From assembly GCA_024235835.1 (NCBI GenBank), contig JACKLQ010000001.1, positions 1,426,001-1,490,000 of the forward strand: 64,000 bases of DNA, written 5' to 3'. This document shows, one piece after another, positions 1 through 10,302 of this stretch. Under the pieces are notes generated by a model, which worked only from the letters and a program-made list of their open reading frames with translations, searched no databases and was not told where the DNA came from. Positions within the stretch are counted from its first letter, which is position 1; each line of letters opens with the position of its first letter. The translations under genes and the position numbers were made by a program. This DNA is from Thiobacillus sp. (GTDB lineage: Bacteria > Pseudomonadota > Gammaproteobacteria > Burkholderiales > Thiobacillaceae).

Positions 1-973
1 ACAACGGCACGCTGCCACCGTAACGCCGCCCCAGGATGCGGGTGACTTCGTTGCTGCCGATGACGAACTCCTTGACGGTCTGCCACCAGCTCACTTCGTT
101 GTCGGGCTCCACGGTGTCGTCGCTGGCCCGGTAGCTGCGATCGTCAAGCAGGAAAAAATCCGCGTCGCCGAGGCTGAAGGTGGTGAAGATGCCCGGGGTC
201 TCCGTCAGTCCATAGCTCGGGTTGGCCCAGTAGCGCCGGAACAATTCGGCACTGGTCTCCTTGAGGACGAAACTCCGGTTGGCGTTGTTGGGGCCGAAGT
301 CGTGGTCATCCCACACGGCGTAGTTTGGCAGGGCGCGCAGCAGGCCCTGCAGGGCAGGATGGGCACGGTTGGTGCGGTAGCGGGCATTCATGCCCCAGGG
401 GCTTTCCAGGTCCGCCTCGCGGAAATAGAGGTTGTCCCCCAGCCATAGCATGAAGCCGGGCCGGGAGGCACCGGTCGCCGAGGCGGCGATGGACTTGAAG
501 ATGGCCTCGCCGCCGCCGTAGGGCGTTCCCTGCCAGTCCCAGTCGGGGTCGTTCAAATAGGCGCAGGAACCCATGTAGACGGTGAAGTCGGGCGGCGGCC
601 CCCGCCACTTCCAGGCCGGCTGGGTCCTGAATAACAGATATTCCCCCTCGAGCACGTGGGCACCGTCCAGGAATACGCCGTAGCGGTAGCGGGTACCGGG
701 CCGCAGGTCCGTGAGCTGGACCACGCCACTGAAGTCCGTGGCCTGGTCCAGCCGCAAGGGCGGGGAGATGGCCCGGGTTCCGGCCTCCATCTCAGGCCAG
801 TATTCCACCCGCGCTTCGGCCTGGCCGTCGGCCTGCAACCAAAGGCTGGCGGTCCTGCTGGTGACGTGCCCCAGCATGGGCCCGGAGGTCAACGAGGCGG
901 CCCATGTCCCGGAGGCGAGGAACCCCGTCACCACCAAGGCCAGTAGCCGCAACAGACTGCCATTCATGTTCAT
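1..973 (-). CDS. PhoD-like phosphodiesterase/alkaline phosphatase, 3' end cut by window edge
   Basis: Probable secreted metallophosphoesterase of the alkaline phosphatase D family, releasing phosphate from phosphodiesters or monoesters. The product opens with MNMNGSLLRLLALVVTGFLA and an Ala-rich cleavage region, a good signal peptide. A fibronectin-like PhoD N-terminal domain follows (about residues 28-125). The metallophosphatase core shows MGSCAYLND, WLGDNLYFRE and WDDHDFGPNNANRSF, which carry the metal-binding Cys, Asp, Asn and His residues of the family. About 324 residues are visible and no stop is reached before the edge. It starts 12 bases after the HD-GYP gene, so the two are probably co-transcribed. 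Family assignment is firm; substrate is unknown. Confidence 0.85.
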   Translation of the reverse strand, partial: MNMNGSLLRLLALVVTGFLASGTWAASLTSGPMLGHVTSRTASLWLQADGQAEARVEYWPEMEAGTRAISPPLRLDQATDFSGVVQLTDLRPGTRYRYGVFLDGAHVLEGEYLLFRTQPAWKWRGPPPDFTVYMGSCAYLNDPDWDWQGTPYGGGEAIFKSIAASATGASRPGFMLWLGDNLYFREADLESPWGMNARYRTNRAHPALQGLLRALPNYAVWDDHDFGPNNANRSFVLKETSAELFRRYWANPSYGLTETPGIFTTFSLGDADFFLLDDRSYRASDDTVEPDNEVSWWQTVKEFVIGSNEVTRILGRRYGGSVPL

Positions 974-985
974 GGCGTGAACCCT

Positions 986-2218
986 TCAGGTCAGCGAAGC
1001 CACCCAGCGCCGGGGGTCGATGTTCCAGGCCTCGTACTCCTCATGGCCCACGATCCTGTCCTGACAGGCGGGGGAGGCCAGGTCATGGATCTCGGGCAGC
1101 AGGTAACGCTGGTGGACACTATGGAAGATGACCTTCACCTTGGGCAGCATGGGCTTGTCCTTGTGCTGCTCCAGCACCACGCCCAGGCGCCCACTTTCCA
1201 GGCGCACCAGGGAACCGGTGGGGTAGATGCCCACGCACCGCACAAAGGCCCGCACCAGTTCCGGGTCGAAATGGAACTTGCTCCATTCCAGCAGCCGCCC
1301 CAGGGCGGCAGTGGGCGCCATTCCCTTGTGGTAGACCCGGTCAGAGGTCAGGGCATCGTAGACGTCCACGATGGCGCCCATGCGGCCATACAGGGATATG
1401 CCCTCGCCGCTGAGCCTGTTGGGATAGCCGCTGCCGTCATAGCGCTCGTGGTGCTGCCCCGCCACGTCCAGGGCTATCTGGCTGATGCCCGGCGTGTGCT
1501 GCAGAATGATGATGCTCTGCACCACGTGGGACTTCATCTTGGCGAATTCCGCCTCGGTGAGCTTGGCCGGCTTGTTGAGGATGGAGTCAGGCACCTTGGC
1601 CTTGCCCACGTCATGCAGCAGGCCGCCGATGGCCACTTCTCTGATGACGTCCCGCGCCAGCCCCAGCCCTCGGGCGAAGGACACCAGCAGGGCACACACG
1701 GACACCGAGTGCTGGAAGGTGTAATTGTCATGGTCCTTGAGCCGGGCCAGGGGCAGCAGGGCATCCTGATTGCGGAAGATGGAATCCACCATCTTTTCCA
1801 CCAGGGGCTCCACCTGTTCCAGTTCGATCTGCCGTCCCAGGCGGATGTCATGGAGCATGTCCTTCACCACCCGGTGGGCTTCCACGTGGAGCTTGCGGGC
1901 CTGCTCCAGTTCCTGCTGCAGCGGCGCATGGCGCACTTCAGTGGCTGGAGCCTGGACGATGGCCTCCATGTCCCGGGCGATGAGGGAGTCGACTTCCGCC
2001 TGGGTAGGTGCATCCTCCACGTCCAGGCCCTTCAGGGTGTCGATGTACACCTCATGAATGCCCAGGGACTGGATCTCCCGCACCCGTTTCTCGTCATTGA
2101 CCCGGAAACGGTTGGTCACGAAGGGATGGTCCATCCACGCGCAGTTAAGGTCATGGATGTACATCCCGGGACGCAACTGATCCACGGCCACCTTCTTGAT
2201 GGCATCGGTGGCAGTCAT
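986..2218 (-). CDS. HD-GYP domain protein with N-terminal DUF3391 (putative c-di-GMP phosphodiesterase)
   Basis: HD-GYP proteins hydrolyse cyclic di-GMP to GMP or pGpG. A DUF3391 region occupies about residues 1-100 (LRPGMYIHDL is typical). The HD-GYP domain follows, with HDVGK near residue 202 and HHERYDGSGYP near residue 257, so metal-binding and GYP motifs are intact and activity is likely. No sensor or membrane segment is seen. I start at ATG 2218 (MTATDAIKK), preceded by a GGGGGTGAG stretch; an ATG 27 bases further upstream is less convincing. 410 residues. The phoD-like gene lies directly downstream. Confidence 0.9.
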   Translation of the reverse strand: MTATDAIKKVAVDQLRPGMYIHDLNCAWMDHPFVTNRFRVNDEKRVREIQSLGIHEVYIDTLKGLDVEDAPTQAEVDSLIARDMEAIVQAPATEVRHAPLQQELEQARKLHVEAHRVVKDMLHDIRLGRQIELEQVEPLVEKMVDSIFRNQDALLPLARLKDHDNYTFQHSVSVCALLVSFARGLGLARDVIREVAIGGLLHDVGKAKVPDSILNKPAKLTEAEFAKMKSHVVQSIIILQHTPGISQIALDVAGQHHERYDGSGYPNRLSGEGISLYGRMGAIVDVYDALTSDRVYHKGMAPTAALGRLLEWSKFHFDPELVRAFVRCVGIYPTGSLVRLESGRLGVVLEQHKDKPMLPKVKVIFHSVHQRYLLPEIHDLASPACQDRIVGHEEYEAWNIDPRRWVASLT

Positions 2219-2274
2219 TGACTCACCCCCGCGTCCAGGCATCACGCCATCCCCCTCCCCCGGGTCTCATGCCA

Positions 2275-2293
2275 CGCCAGCGTTCAGCTGGCG
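2275..2293 (-). other. Hairpin after the small coiled-coil gene
   Basis: CGCCAGC and GCTGGCG form a perfect 7-bp stem around a GTTCA loop, immediately after the stop codon of the small coiled-coil gene. There is no T-run behind it, so it may be a weak or Rho-dependent terminator, or an mRNA 3'-end stabiliser ahead of the HD-GYP gene. Confidence 0.4.
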
Positions 2294-2584
2294 CTACTTC
2301 TGGAAATGGGTCCGCGCCTTGTCAAAGGCCTCACGCATCAGTCCCCATGCCTCGTCGGCACCGGCTGAGAGGTCCTTCCAGGCCTCCCCGGCGGCAGCCT
2401 GGACCTCACCAAGCTTCTCCGTGGCGACTTCCCGATGCTTGCGCAAGGCTTCCAGTTGCATTTCGTACTCGATGCGCATGTCCGTCCTGGCCGTGCGGGC
2501 CTTGGCTTCCCATTTGGCCAGATCGGCATTCCATTCATCCAGGCGCGTCTTCAGGTTTTCCACATACTCGTTACGTGTGGTCAT
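2294..2584 (-). CDS. Small coiled-coil protein, stress-type (sll1863-like)
   Basis: Unrecognised at the level of function. The 96-residue product is almost entirely charged helix (KTRLDEWNADLAKWEAKART, then EYEMQLEALRKHREVATEKL) with no membrane segment or signal peptide, so a soluble coiled coil is expected. It resembles short stress-associated proteins often labelled sll1863-like; that label is by resemblance only. I chose the ATG at 2584 because GGAG lies 8 bases upstream; an ATG 12 bases earlier is also open. It lies between tex and the HD-GYP gene on the same strand. Confidence 0.65.
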   Translation of the reverse strand: MTTRNEYVENLKTRLDEWNADLAKWEAKARTARTDMRIEYEMQLEALRKHREVATEKLGEVQAAAGEAWKDLSAGADEAWGLMREAFDKARTHFQK

Positions 2585-2682
2585 GCTCAGCTCCATCTAC
2601 ATGCACGGGTCATCACGAAAACCATTTCCGGCACCCCATGCTTCACTTCCAGCATAGGCACAGATCGAAGATTTGGATGACA

Positions 2683-4989
<2,307 letters not shown>

Positions 4990-5150
4990 GAAATTGCACT
5001 GCCAGGCAAACAAAAACCGGGCCGAGCATGGTCCATGCCTGACACAAGGGCAAGGCTTGACAATCAAGAACGGATGGCACCCAGGGGAACGGGATTCGTG
5101 ACCACCGAGGCGTAAGAAGAAGCCGTTCGGGACAAGTCCTGCCGAAAAAT

Positions 5151-5177
5151 TAAAGAATTAACTAAACTTGCCGATAT
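5151..5177 (+). promoter_or_regulatory. Putative sigma28 (FliA) promoter of the riboswitch/DUF1631 unit
   Basis: TAAA (5151-5154) and GCCGATAT (5170-5177) are separated by exactly 15 bases. The enterobacterial FliA consensus is TAAA-N15-GCCGATAA, so only the last base differs. Transcription would begin near 5184, just ahead of the riboswitch. This would tie the transcript to the late flagellar regulon. The sequence match is direct; use of the promoter is inferred. Confidence 0.65.
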
Positions 5178-5209
5178 GTGACGCAGAGTTGTGTTGGTTT
5201 TTGCAACTC

Positions 5210-5318
5210 CGCCTACTCAAGGGCAACTCCATCGAAAGGTGGGGACGCAAAGCTACCGGCCTAAAGGGTCGGCCCAACAGGGCTGCCCCCAGGGCGGCGG
5301 GGCTGCTAGGTGAGGCTG
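5210..5318 (+). promoter_or_regulatory. Cyclic di-GMP-I (GEMM-I) riboswitch
   Basis: Conserved blocks of the GEMM-I aptamer appear in order: GGGCAA (5221), a stem capped by a GAAA tetraloop (5234-5237), GACGCAAAGC (5244-5253), CCGGCCTAAAGG (5256-5267, tetraloop-receptor half) and GGCGGCGGGGCTGCTAGGTG at the 3' side (5293-5312). GCCT near 5211 can pair with AGGC near 5314 to close the aptamer. A separate hairpin (GAGTTG/CAACTC, 5186-5209) precedes it. The aptamer ends about 130 nt before the chosen DUF1631 start. Class assignment is confident; exact ends are approximate; on/off direction cannot be read. Confidence 0.88.
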
Positions 5319-5420
5319 GTTTGCCTTGTGGGCACGCCCGAATCATGGTGCTGTCCAGGTTGGCTAACCCCCATCGCACCGAGAGTATGGGGATTGGACA
5401 TACCCATGACGCATGGCTCG

Positions 5421-5451
5421 ATGCCGGCGCCGTGGGCTGGAGGCCGGCCAT
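5421..5451 (+). promoter_or_regulatory. Hairpin sequestering RBS and start codon (possible expression platform)
   Basis: ATGCCGGC (5421-5428) can pair with GCCGGCCAT (5443-5451), leaving one bulged C. The 3' strand contains the last base of the GGAGG ribosome binding site (5439-5443) and the first two bases of the start ATG (5450). A riboswitch controlling translation could act through such a stem. No intrinsic terminator with a T-run is seen between aptamer and gene, which favours translational control. The pairing is visible; the regulatory role is inferred. Confidence 0.45.
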
Positions 5452-7834
5452 GGATGAAATGCTCGACAGCTTATTGATGATGAGGAACCACGGACAAGCG
5501 CAATTGGCAGGGGTCAAGGCATCCCCTTCGCTGCTGGATGAAGTACGCGATCTGGCGGTGGTGGACATGTCCGAAGTGTTCTCCGAAATCCTGGGACTCA
5601 CGGCCACGGAACTGCTGGACATGGCGGGTAGAAACCCTTCCCACGTCATGTACTGCCTCTACATGGATACCCGGGATCAGGCACAGTCCCAGCGGGAAAC
5701 CCTGGTGAGCACATTCCGGCGCCAACTCTTCGAACATTTCAACGAGGCCCGGCGGCGTGGCCACCTGGACCACAAGCAGCGCGCGGCACTGGACATTTCC
5801 GAACTGAGCCTGGTGGAACCGGAGGAACTGGAACTTTCCCTGGCCAGCACCACCATCAGCCATGCTCTGCGCGTGGCCTGTCACGACGAACTGCCTGGCC
5901 TGGAGCGACGCATGGGCCTGCTCCTGGACGACCCGGAACTGCGTTCCGGGCCCAATCCCCTGGCCCCGGAGGTTATCGGCGAGACCATGATGGACGCTAT
6001 CAAGGTCCTGCCCACGGGCAACAAGGTCAAGCTCATGCTGGTGACCCGGGTGAACACCCACCTGCCCACCCGACTCCAGGAGGTTTATGGCGAAATCAAC
6101 CGCCTGCTGGTGGGCAGGGGTATCTTGCCCTCCATCCGGCCTGAGGTAAGGCGTGCCCAGGACGCATCCGCAGGTGCACCTGCCAGCGCCCCCGTCGGGA
6201 ATGCTGTGGAAAATGCCGAAGCAAACCCCGCGAAACCCCAGCAGGACATGTTCGCCATGTTGCAGCAGCTCATGTCCATGGGGCGTATCGGCGGAGGCCC
6301 GGGGGGTCCAGGTGGCCCGAGTCTCCCATCCCTCCCCGCACTGCCCGGGGCTGGCATGGCGGAAGCCGCCAACGAGGGGGAAATCGACTCCGAGCTGCTT
6401 GTCCAGCGCCTGACCCAGATCCAGCAGGGTGAGATCGGCGGCCTGCCCGGGACGGGTCTGGACCCCACCGTGCTGGCCAATGGTCAGGTCAATGTGCTGC
6501 GGGCCATCAAGAACACGGGCGCTGCCGGCAACATGGGTCACATGGATGCCATGACCCTGGACATCGTGGCCCTCATGTTCGACTACATCCTGGACGACCC
6601 GCGACTGCCCGATGGCATGAAGGCCCTTATCGGCCGGCTGCAGATTCCGGTGTTGAAGGTGGCCATGCTGGACAAGGCCTTCTTCAGTCAGAAGGCCCAC
6701 CCGGCCCGCAGGCTGCTCGATACGCTGGCCGACGCCGCCTTGGGCTGGAATGAACAGGAAGGCCACGACAGCGCCTTCTACAAGACCATCGACACCCTCA
6801 TCCAGCGGGTTTTGAACGAATATGAAGACAAGGTGGAGGTCTTCTCCCAGGTACTCGAGAACCTGCGGGACTACCTGGCCGAGGAAAAACGCCTGGCGGA
6901 TGAACGTGCCTGCCAGAGCGCCCAGATTCTGCAAAGCAACGAACAGGCGGCCCTGGCCCACACCCTGTCCCTGGAAGCGGTGCAGGCCCGCATGCTGGAC
7001 AACGAGGTTCCGGAGTTCATCCAGGCTTTCCTGGTGGATACCTGGACCGACCATCTGGCCGCCCTGTACCTGCAGGAAGGGGATCAGGGCGAGCGATGGA
7101 ACCGGGCGCTGGTCACCACCGAAGACCTGTTGTGGAGCCTGATCCCCAAGTCCACCAAGGATGAGAAGCACAAGCTTGTGGACTTGCTGCCAAGGCTGCT
7201 CAAGCATCTGGACGCGGGCATTCAGGCCGTGGCCTTGCCCCGGGAGGAGCGAGACCGGTTCTTCTCCAATCTGGTGAAATACCATGCGGACGCGGTCAAG
7301 GCCGACCTGCGGAACAGGGACACCGGCAAACCCTCCACGGTGGTGCGCATGCCATTGAAGCCGGCCAGGCCCAGCGTGACCTTTGCCTTCGACAGCCCTG
7401 TCCTCCACGATATCCCCGCTCCCACGGGCAAGGTGGAGCCCGACCCCCAGATACTGCGGGAGATCAGCACGCCTGCGGACCGCCCGGGCGAAATGGAGGA
7501 AATCGTCATTGGCGATGTGGTCGGCCAGGACCGGCTCACCCTGGAAACCGGGACCGAGGAACAGTTCGAGAAACAGGTGGAACGGCTGAAGCGCGGCACC
7601 TGGCTGGAATTCATCCTGGAGGACGGCACCAGCCTGCGGGCCAAGCTGGCCTGGGTCAGCCCCCTGCGTGGCACCTACCTGTTCACCAACCGTCTGGGTG
7701 AACGGGCCGTTTCCATCAATGCGGCCGGCCTGGTTGAAAAACTCAAGGCCGGCACTGCGAAGATCGTCGACAACGTGGCCCTGATCGACAGGGCCGTCAG
7801 CAGTCTGTTCGAACGACTGCAGAAGAGTGCATAA
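5450..7834 (+). CDS. DUF1631 family protein under predicted c-di-GMP riboswitch control
   Basis: Large soluble protein of the DUF1631 family; molecular function is not established. The product is 794 residues from the ATG that follows GGAGG by 6 bases. Longer in-frame starts (5168, 5387) would place the riboswitch inside the coding region or have weaker ribosome binding sites. The middle is largely helical with a low-complexity GGPGGPGGPSLPSLPALPG linker near residues 283-301. The C-terminus (about 705-765) has a compact beta-rich block, TWLEFILEDGTSLRAKLAWV then SPLRGTYLFTNRLGER, that may be a PilZ-like barrel, although the canonical RxxxR and (D/N)xSxxG motifs are absent. The EAL-HDOD gene follows almost immediately. 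No signal peptide or membrane segment is seen. Confidence 0.85.
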   Translation: MDEMLDSLLMMRNHGQAQLAGVKASPSLLDEVRDLAVVDMSEVFSEILGLTATELLDMAGRNPSHVMYCLYMDTRDQAQSQRETLVSTFRRQLFEHFNEARRRGHLDHKQRAALDISELSLVEPEELELSLASTTISHALRVACHDELPGLERRMGLLLDDPELRSGPNPLAPEVIGETMMDAIKVLPTGNKVKLMLVTRVNTHLPTRLQEVYGEINRLLVGRGILPSIRPEVRRAQDASAGAPASAPVGNAVENAEANPAKPQQDMFAMLQQLMSMGRIGGGPGGPGGPSLPSLPALPGAGMAEAANEGEIDSELLVQRLTQIQQGEIGGLPGTGLDPTVLANGQVNVLRAIKNTGAAGNMGHMDAMTLDIVALMFDYILDDPRLPDGMKALIGRLQIPVLKVAMLDKAFFSQKAHPARRLLDTLADAALGWNEQEGHDSAFYKTIDTLIQRVLNEYEDKVEVFSQVLENLRDYLAEEKRLADERACQSAQILQSNEQAALAHTLSLEAVQARMLDNEVPEFIQAFLVDTWTDHLAALYLQEGDQGERWNRALVTTEDLLWSLIPKSTKDEKHKLVDLLPRLLKHLDAGIQAVALPREERDRFFSNLVKYHADAVKADLRNRDTGKPSTVVRMPLKPARPSVTFAFDSPVLHDIPAPTGKVEPDPQILREISTPADRPGEMEEIVIGDVVGQDRLTLETGTEEQFEKQVERLKRGTWLEFILEDGTSLRAKLAWVSPLRGTYLFTNRLGERAVSINAAGLVEKLKAGTAKIVDNVALIDRAVSSLFERLQKSA

Positions 7835-7847
7835 CCCGCCATCCGTC

Positions 7848-9152
7848 ATGAACCTGCGCCAGACCTCAGCCCACGCCAACAACGCCCCAGAGGCGGCCAG
7901 CGCGCCGCACAAAAACAGCTTGGAAACCCTGCAACGATTTTTGACCCGCCAGCCCGTGCTGGACTGCCAGGATCAGATCCTGGGGTACGAACTCAAGCGG
8001 CGTGACAGGGTGCCCATCGAAGTGTTGCCGGGAGCGCGCACACTGCAGCAGGCCCAGGACGAACACCTGCTGATCAGCGCCATCGACCTGGATTTTCAGA
8101 AGGCCCTGGGCAACAAGTTGACCTTCCTGGGCGTATCGCCGGAACTGCTGCTAAACCCGCTGGTGGAGCAGTTGCCCAAGGACAAAGTCGTCCTGGCCTT
8201 GCATGGGCAGGGCGAGGTGGACCCCGCCATATTGGCCAAGGCGGAAGAACTCGCCCGCCAGGGACTGCTGCTCGCCCTGGACGACGCGGCGGACGACGGC
8301 GCACCCAGCCCCCTGCTGGCCCATTGCCGGTACGTGCGCCTGGACTCCTCCCGCTACGATGTCATGGCCCTGGCGGAGCGGGTTGCCAACCTGTTGCGCG
8401 GACCCCACCGCGGCCATGTGCTGGTGGCCACCCAGGTGGACACCACGGAGGCATTCGAAACCTGCGAGAAACTCGGGTTTCAATATTTCCAGGGCTATTA
8501 CTTCACCCAGGTGGAGCCTTCCAAGGCGAGCCGCATGGACGCCAACGTCATGCGCGTGATGGACCTGCTGAACAAGGTCACGGAGCGGGCAGAGATACGG
8601 GTCCTGGAGGAAGGCTTCAAGCTGGACCCGGCCCTCTCCTACAAGCTGCTGCGCTACATCAATTCCCCGGCCATCGGCTTGCGCACCACCATCAATTCCA
8701 TCGGCCACGCCCTTACCCTGCTGGGTTACGACCAGACCTACCGCTGGCTTACCCTGCTGCTGTTCAGCAGCGTGCGCGCGGCGGCCCGCAACCGGGCCTT
8801 GCTGCGCAACGCCCTGGCCCGGGCCCATTTCACCGAGGCCCTGGGCCGCGATCACATGGAGCCATCCCAAAGGGGAGGGCTGTTCATCACCGGCATTTTT
8901 TCCGTGCTGGACGCCCTGCTCAACGTCCCCATGTCCCAGGCCCTGGCGAACCTGAACCTACCCGAGTCGGTTTCCAGCGCCCTGTTGCACGGCGACGGTC
9001 CCTACGCCCCCTATCTGGACCTGGCCACGGCCTGCGAACGCTTCGACCAGGAGTCCATCGCCACCCTGGCCGCCAACATCGGCCTGGATGCCGACAAGGT
9101 CAACCTGGCCCACGTGAATGCCCTGATCTGGTCCGAGGGTGTGGACATCTGA
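7848..9152 (+). CDS. EAL-HDOD protein with degenerate EAL domain (YuxH-like)
   Basis: Two-domain signalling protein: an EAL-like domain (about residues 28-230) followed by HDOD (about 230-420). The EAL motif reads GYEL, and the metal and catalytic positions (EALxR, KxD, DDFGTG equivalents) are replaced (LLALDDAADDG, YVRLDSS). It is therefore unlikely to cleave c-di-GMP and more likely binds a partner or ligand. The HDOD region (LNKVTERAEIRVLEEGFKLD, YKLLRYINSPAIGL, then SIGHALTLLGYDQTYRWLTL) is typical. ATG 7848 is chosen; a GTG at 7827 overlaps the previous stop and would couple translation. 434 residues. Confidence 0.88.
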   Translation: MNLRQTSAHANNAPEAASAPHKNSLETLQRFLTRQPVLDCQDQILGYELKRRDRVPIEVLPGARTLQQAQDEHLLISAIDLDFQKALGNKLTFLGVSPELLLNPLVEQLPKDKVVLALHGQGEVDPAILAKAEELARQGLLLALDDAADDGAPSPLLAHCRYVRLDSSRYDVMALAERVANLLRGPHRGHVLVATQVDTTEAFETCEKLGFQYFQGYYFTQVEPSKASRMDANVMRVMDLLNKVTERAEIRVLEEGFKLDPALSYKLLRYINSPAIGLRTTINSIGHALTLLGYDQTYRWLTLLLFSSVRAAARNRALLRNALARAHFTEALGRDHMEPSQRGGLFITGIFSVLDALLNVPMSQALANLNLPESVSSALLHGDGPYAPYLDLATACERFDQESIATLAANIGLDADKVNLAHVNALIWSEGVDI

Positions 9153-9174
9153 GTCCACCGGGATCTTTCACCCG

Positions 9175-9191
9175 GGCCGGAGCATACGGCC
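9175..9191. terminator. Weak hairpin between convergent EAL-HDOD and mutY genes
   Basis: GGCCG and CGGCC form a 5-bp GC stem around GAGCATA, followed by TTCC, in the 57-bp convergent gap. A short T-tract and position favour a weak terminator. A second possible stem (CCGGG/CCCGG) overlaps its 5' side. Confidence 0.3.
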
Positions 9192-9209
9192 TTCCAAGCC
9201 GAGGAACTC

Positions 9210-10259
9210 CTAGGCCGGGCCGGTCAACCCCGCCAGGATGCGACGCACCGGCGTTGGCAGGGCGGCGCCGCCCACATCTGCCCGAGGCAGCCAGATGCGG
9301 CCGGGTTCTTCGGCCCGCATACCTTTCCGCACATGCAGAAGCCACGGCGAAATCGTCAACCGGAAGTGAGTGAAGCTGTGCACCAGGCCCGGCAGCGCCT
9401 CGACGGTCTCGACCAGGTAACCCTGCCGACGGGCCACCCGGCCCACATCGTCGTCCCTGGCGCATTCAGGCAGGCTCCATAACCCCCCCCAGATGCCGGT
9501 GGCGGGACGCTTTTCCAACAATATCTCGCCGGCATGGATCAAAACCAGCATGGCCGTCTCCCGCTCCGGCAGCGCCTTTTTCGGGCGCGGCCCTGGCAAT
9601 TCCCCCTGCCTGCCTTCCCGGTGGGCCACGCAATCGTCCGCGAAGGGACACGCCTCGCACCTTGGCCTGCCACGGGTGCAAAGCGTGGCGCCCAGGTCCA
9701 TCAACCCCTGGGTATAAAGGCGTATGTCCTGGCTGGGCAAGAGGGCTTCGGCCAGTCGCCACAGCCGCTCCTCCACGTGGCGCAGCCCGGTCCAGCCGTC
9801 CACCCCGAAAATCCGTGCCAGCACCCGCTTGACGTTGCCATCCAGGATGGCCTGGCGCTGGTTGAAGGCGAAGGCGGCTATGGCCGCCGCCGTGGAACGG
9901 CCTACGCCAGGCAGGGCGAGAATCTCCTCGGGGCCCGATGGGAACTTCCCGCCATGGCTGGCCATGACGCGGCGGGCCGCCGCGTGGAGGTTGCGCGCCC
10001 GGCTGTAGTAACCCAGTCCGGACCAGCAGGCCAGCACCTCCTCCTCGTCCGCGGCCGCCAGGCTGGCGATGTCCGGAAAGCGAGCCAGGAACCTGGTGTA
10101 GTAAGGAATGACCGTTTCCACCCGGGTCTGCTGCAGCATGATCTCCGAGATCCAGATGGGGTACGGGTCCGGAGTGGCCGCATCGATCTGCCAGGGCAGG
10201 TCGTGGCGGCCGCAGCGGCGTTGCCAGTGGATCAGGCGAGTCGCGAAGTCATGAAGCAT
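9210..10259 (-). CDS. mutY: A/G-specific adenine glycosylase MutY
   Basis: MutY removes adenine mispaired with 8-oxoguanine in base excision repair. The 349-residue length is normal. The N-terminal glycosylase domain has LPWQ, SEIMLQQTRVETVIPYY (catalytic Glu region) and the helix-hairpin-helix LPGVGRSTAAAIAAFAF followed by ILDGNVKRVL with the catalytic Asp. The iron-sulfur cluster cysteines are in CTRGRPRCEACPFADDC (about residues 190-206). The C-terminal third is the NUDIX-like 8-oxoG recognition domain (ILLEKRPATGIWGGLWSLPE). Start ATG 10259 is divergent from the radical SAM gene. Confidence 0.96.
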   Translation of the reverse strand: MLHDFATRLIHWQRRCGRHDLPWQIDAATPDPYPIWISEIMLQQTRVETVIPYYTRFLARFPDIASLAAADEEEVLACWSGLGYYSRARNLHAAARRVMASHGGKFPSGPEEILALPGVGRSTAAAIAAFAFNQRQAILDGNVKRVLARIFGVDGWTGLRHVEERLWRLAEALLPSQDIRLYTQGLMDLGATLCTRGRPRCEACPFADDCVAHREGRQGELPGPRPKKALPERETAMLVLIHAGEILLEKRPATGIWGGLWSLPECARDDDVGRVARRQGYLVETVEALPGLVHSFTHFRLTISPWLLHVRKGMRAEEPGRIWLPRADVGGAALPTPVRRILAGLTGPA

Positions 10260-10302
10260 GGGCCGAGTGTGCCAGAATCAGCACGTGAACAGGCCCGTCT
10301 CC

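Noticed and set aside
977..2221. Long plus-strand ORF (414 codons) opposite the HD-GYP gene
   Set aside because: Composition is rich in His, Gln, Gly and Val with no domain; it mirrors a well-supported gene and is a GC-rich shadow frame.
5168..5449. N-terminal extension of the DUF1631 ORF by 94 codons
   Set aside because: It would translate through the riboswitch aptamer and starts inside the putative FliA -10 region; an ATG with GGAGG lies downstream.
5471..7912. 813-codon minus-strand ORF opposite DUF1631
   Set aside because: Antisense shadow with no recognisable motifs; the plus strand has a ribosome binding site, riboswitch and a known family.
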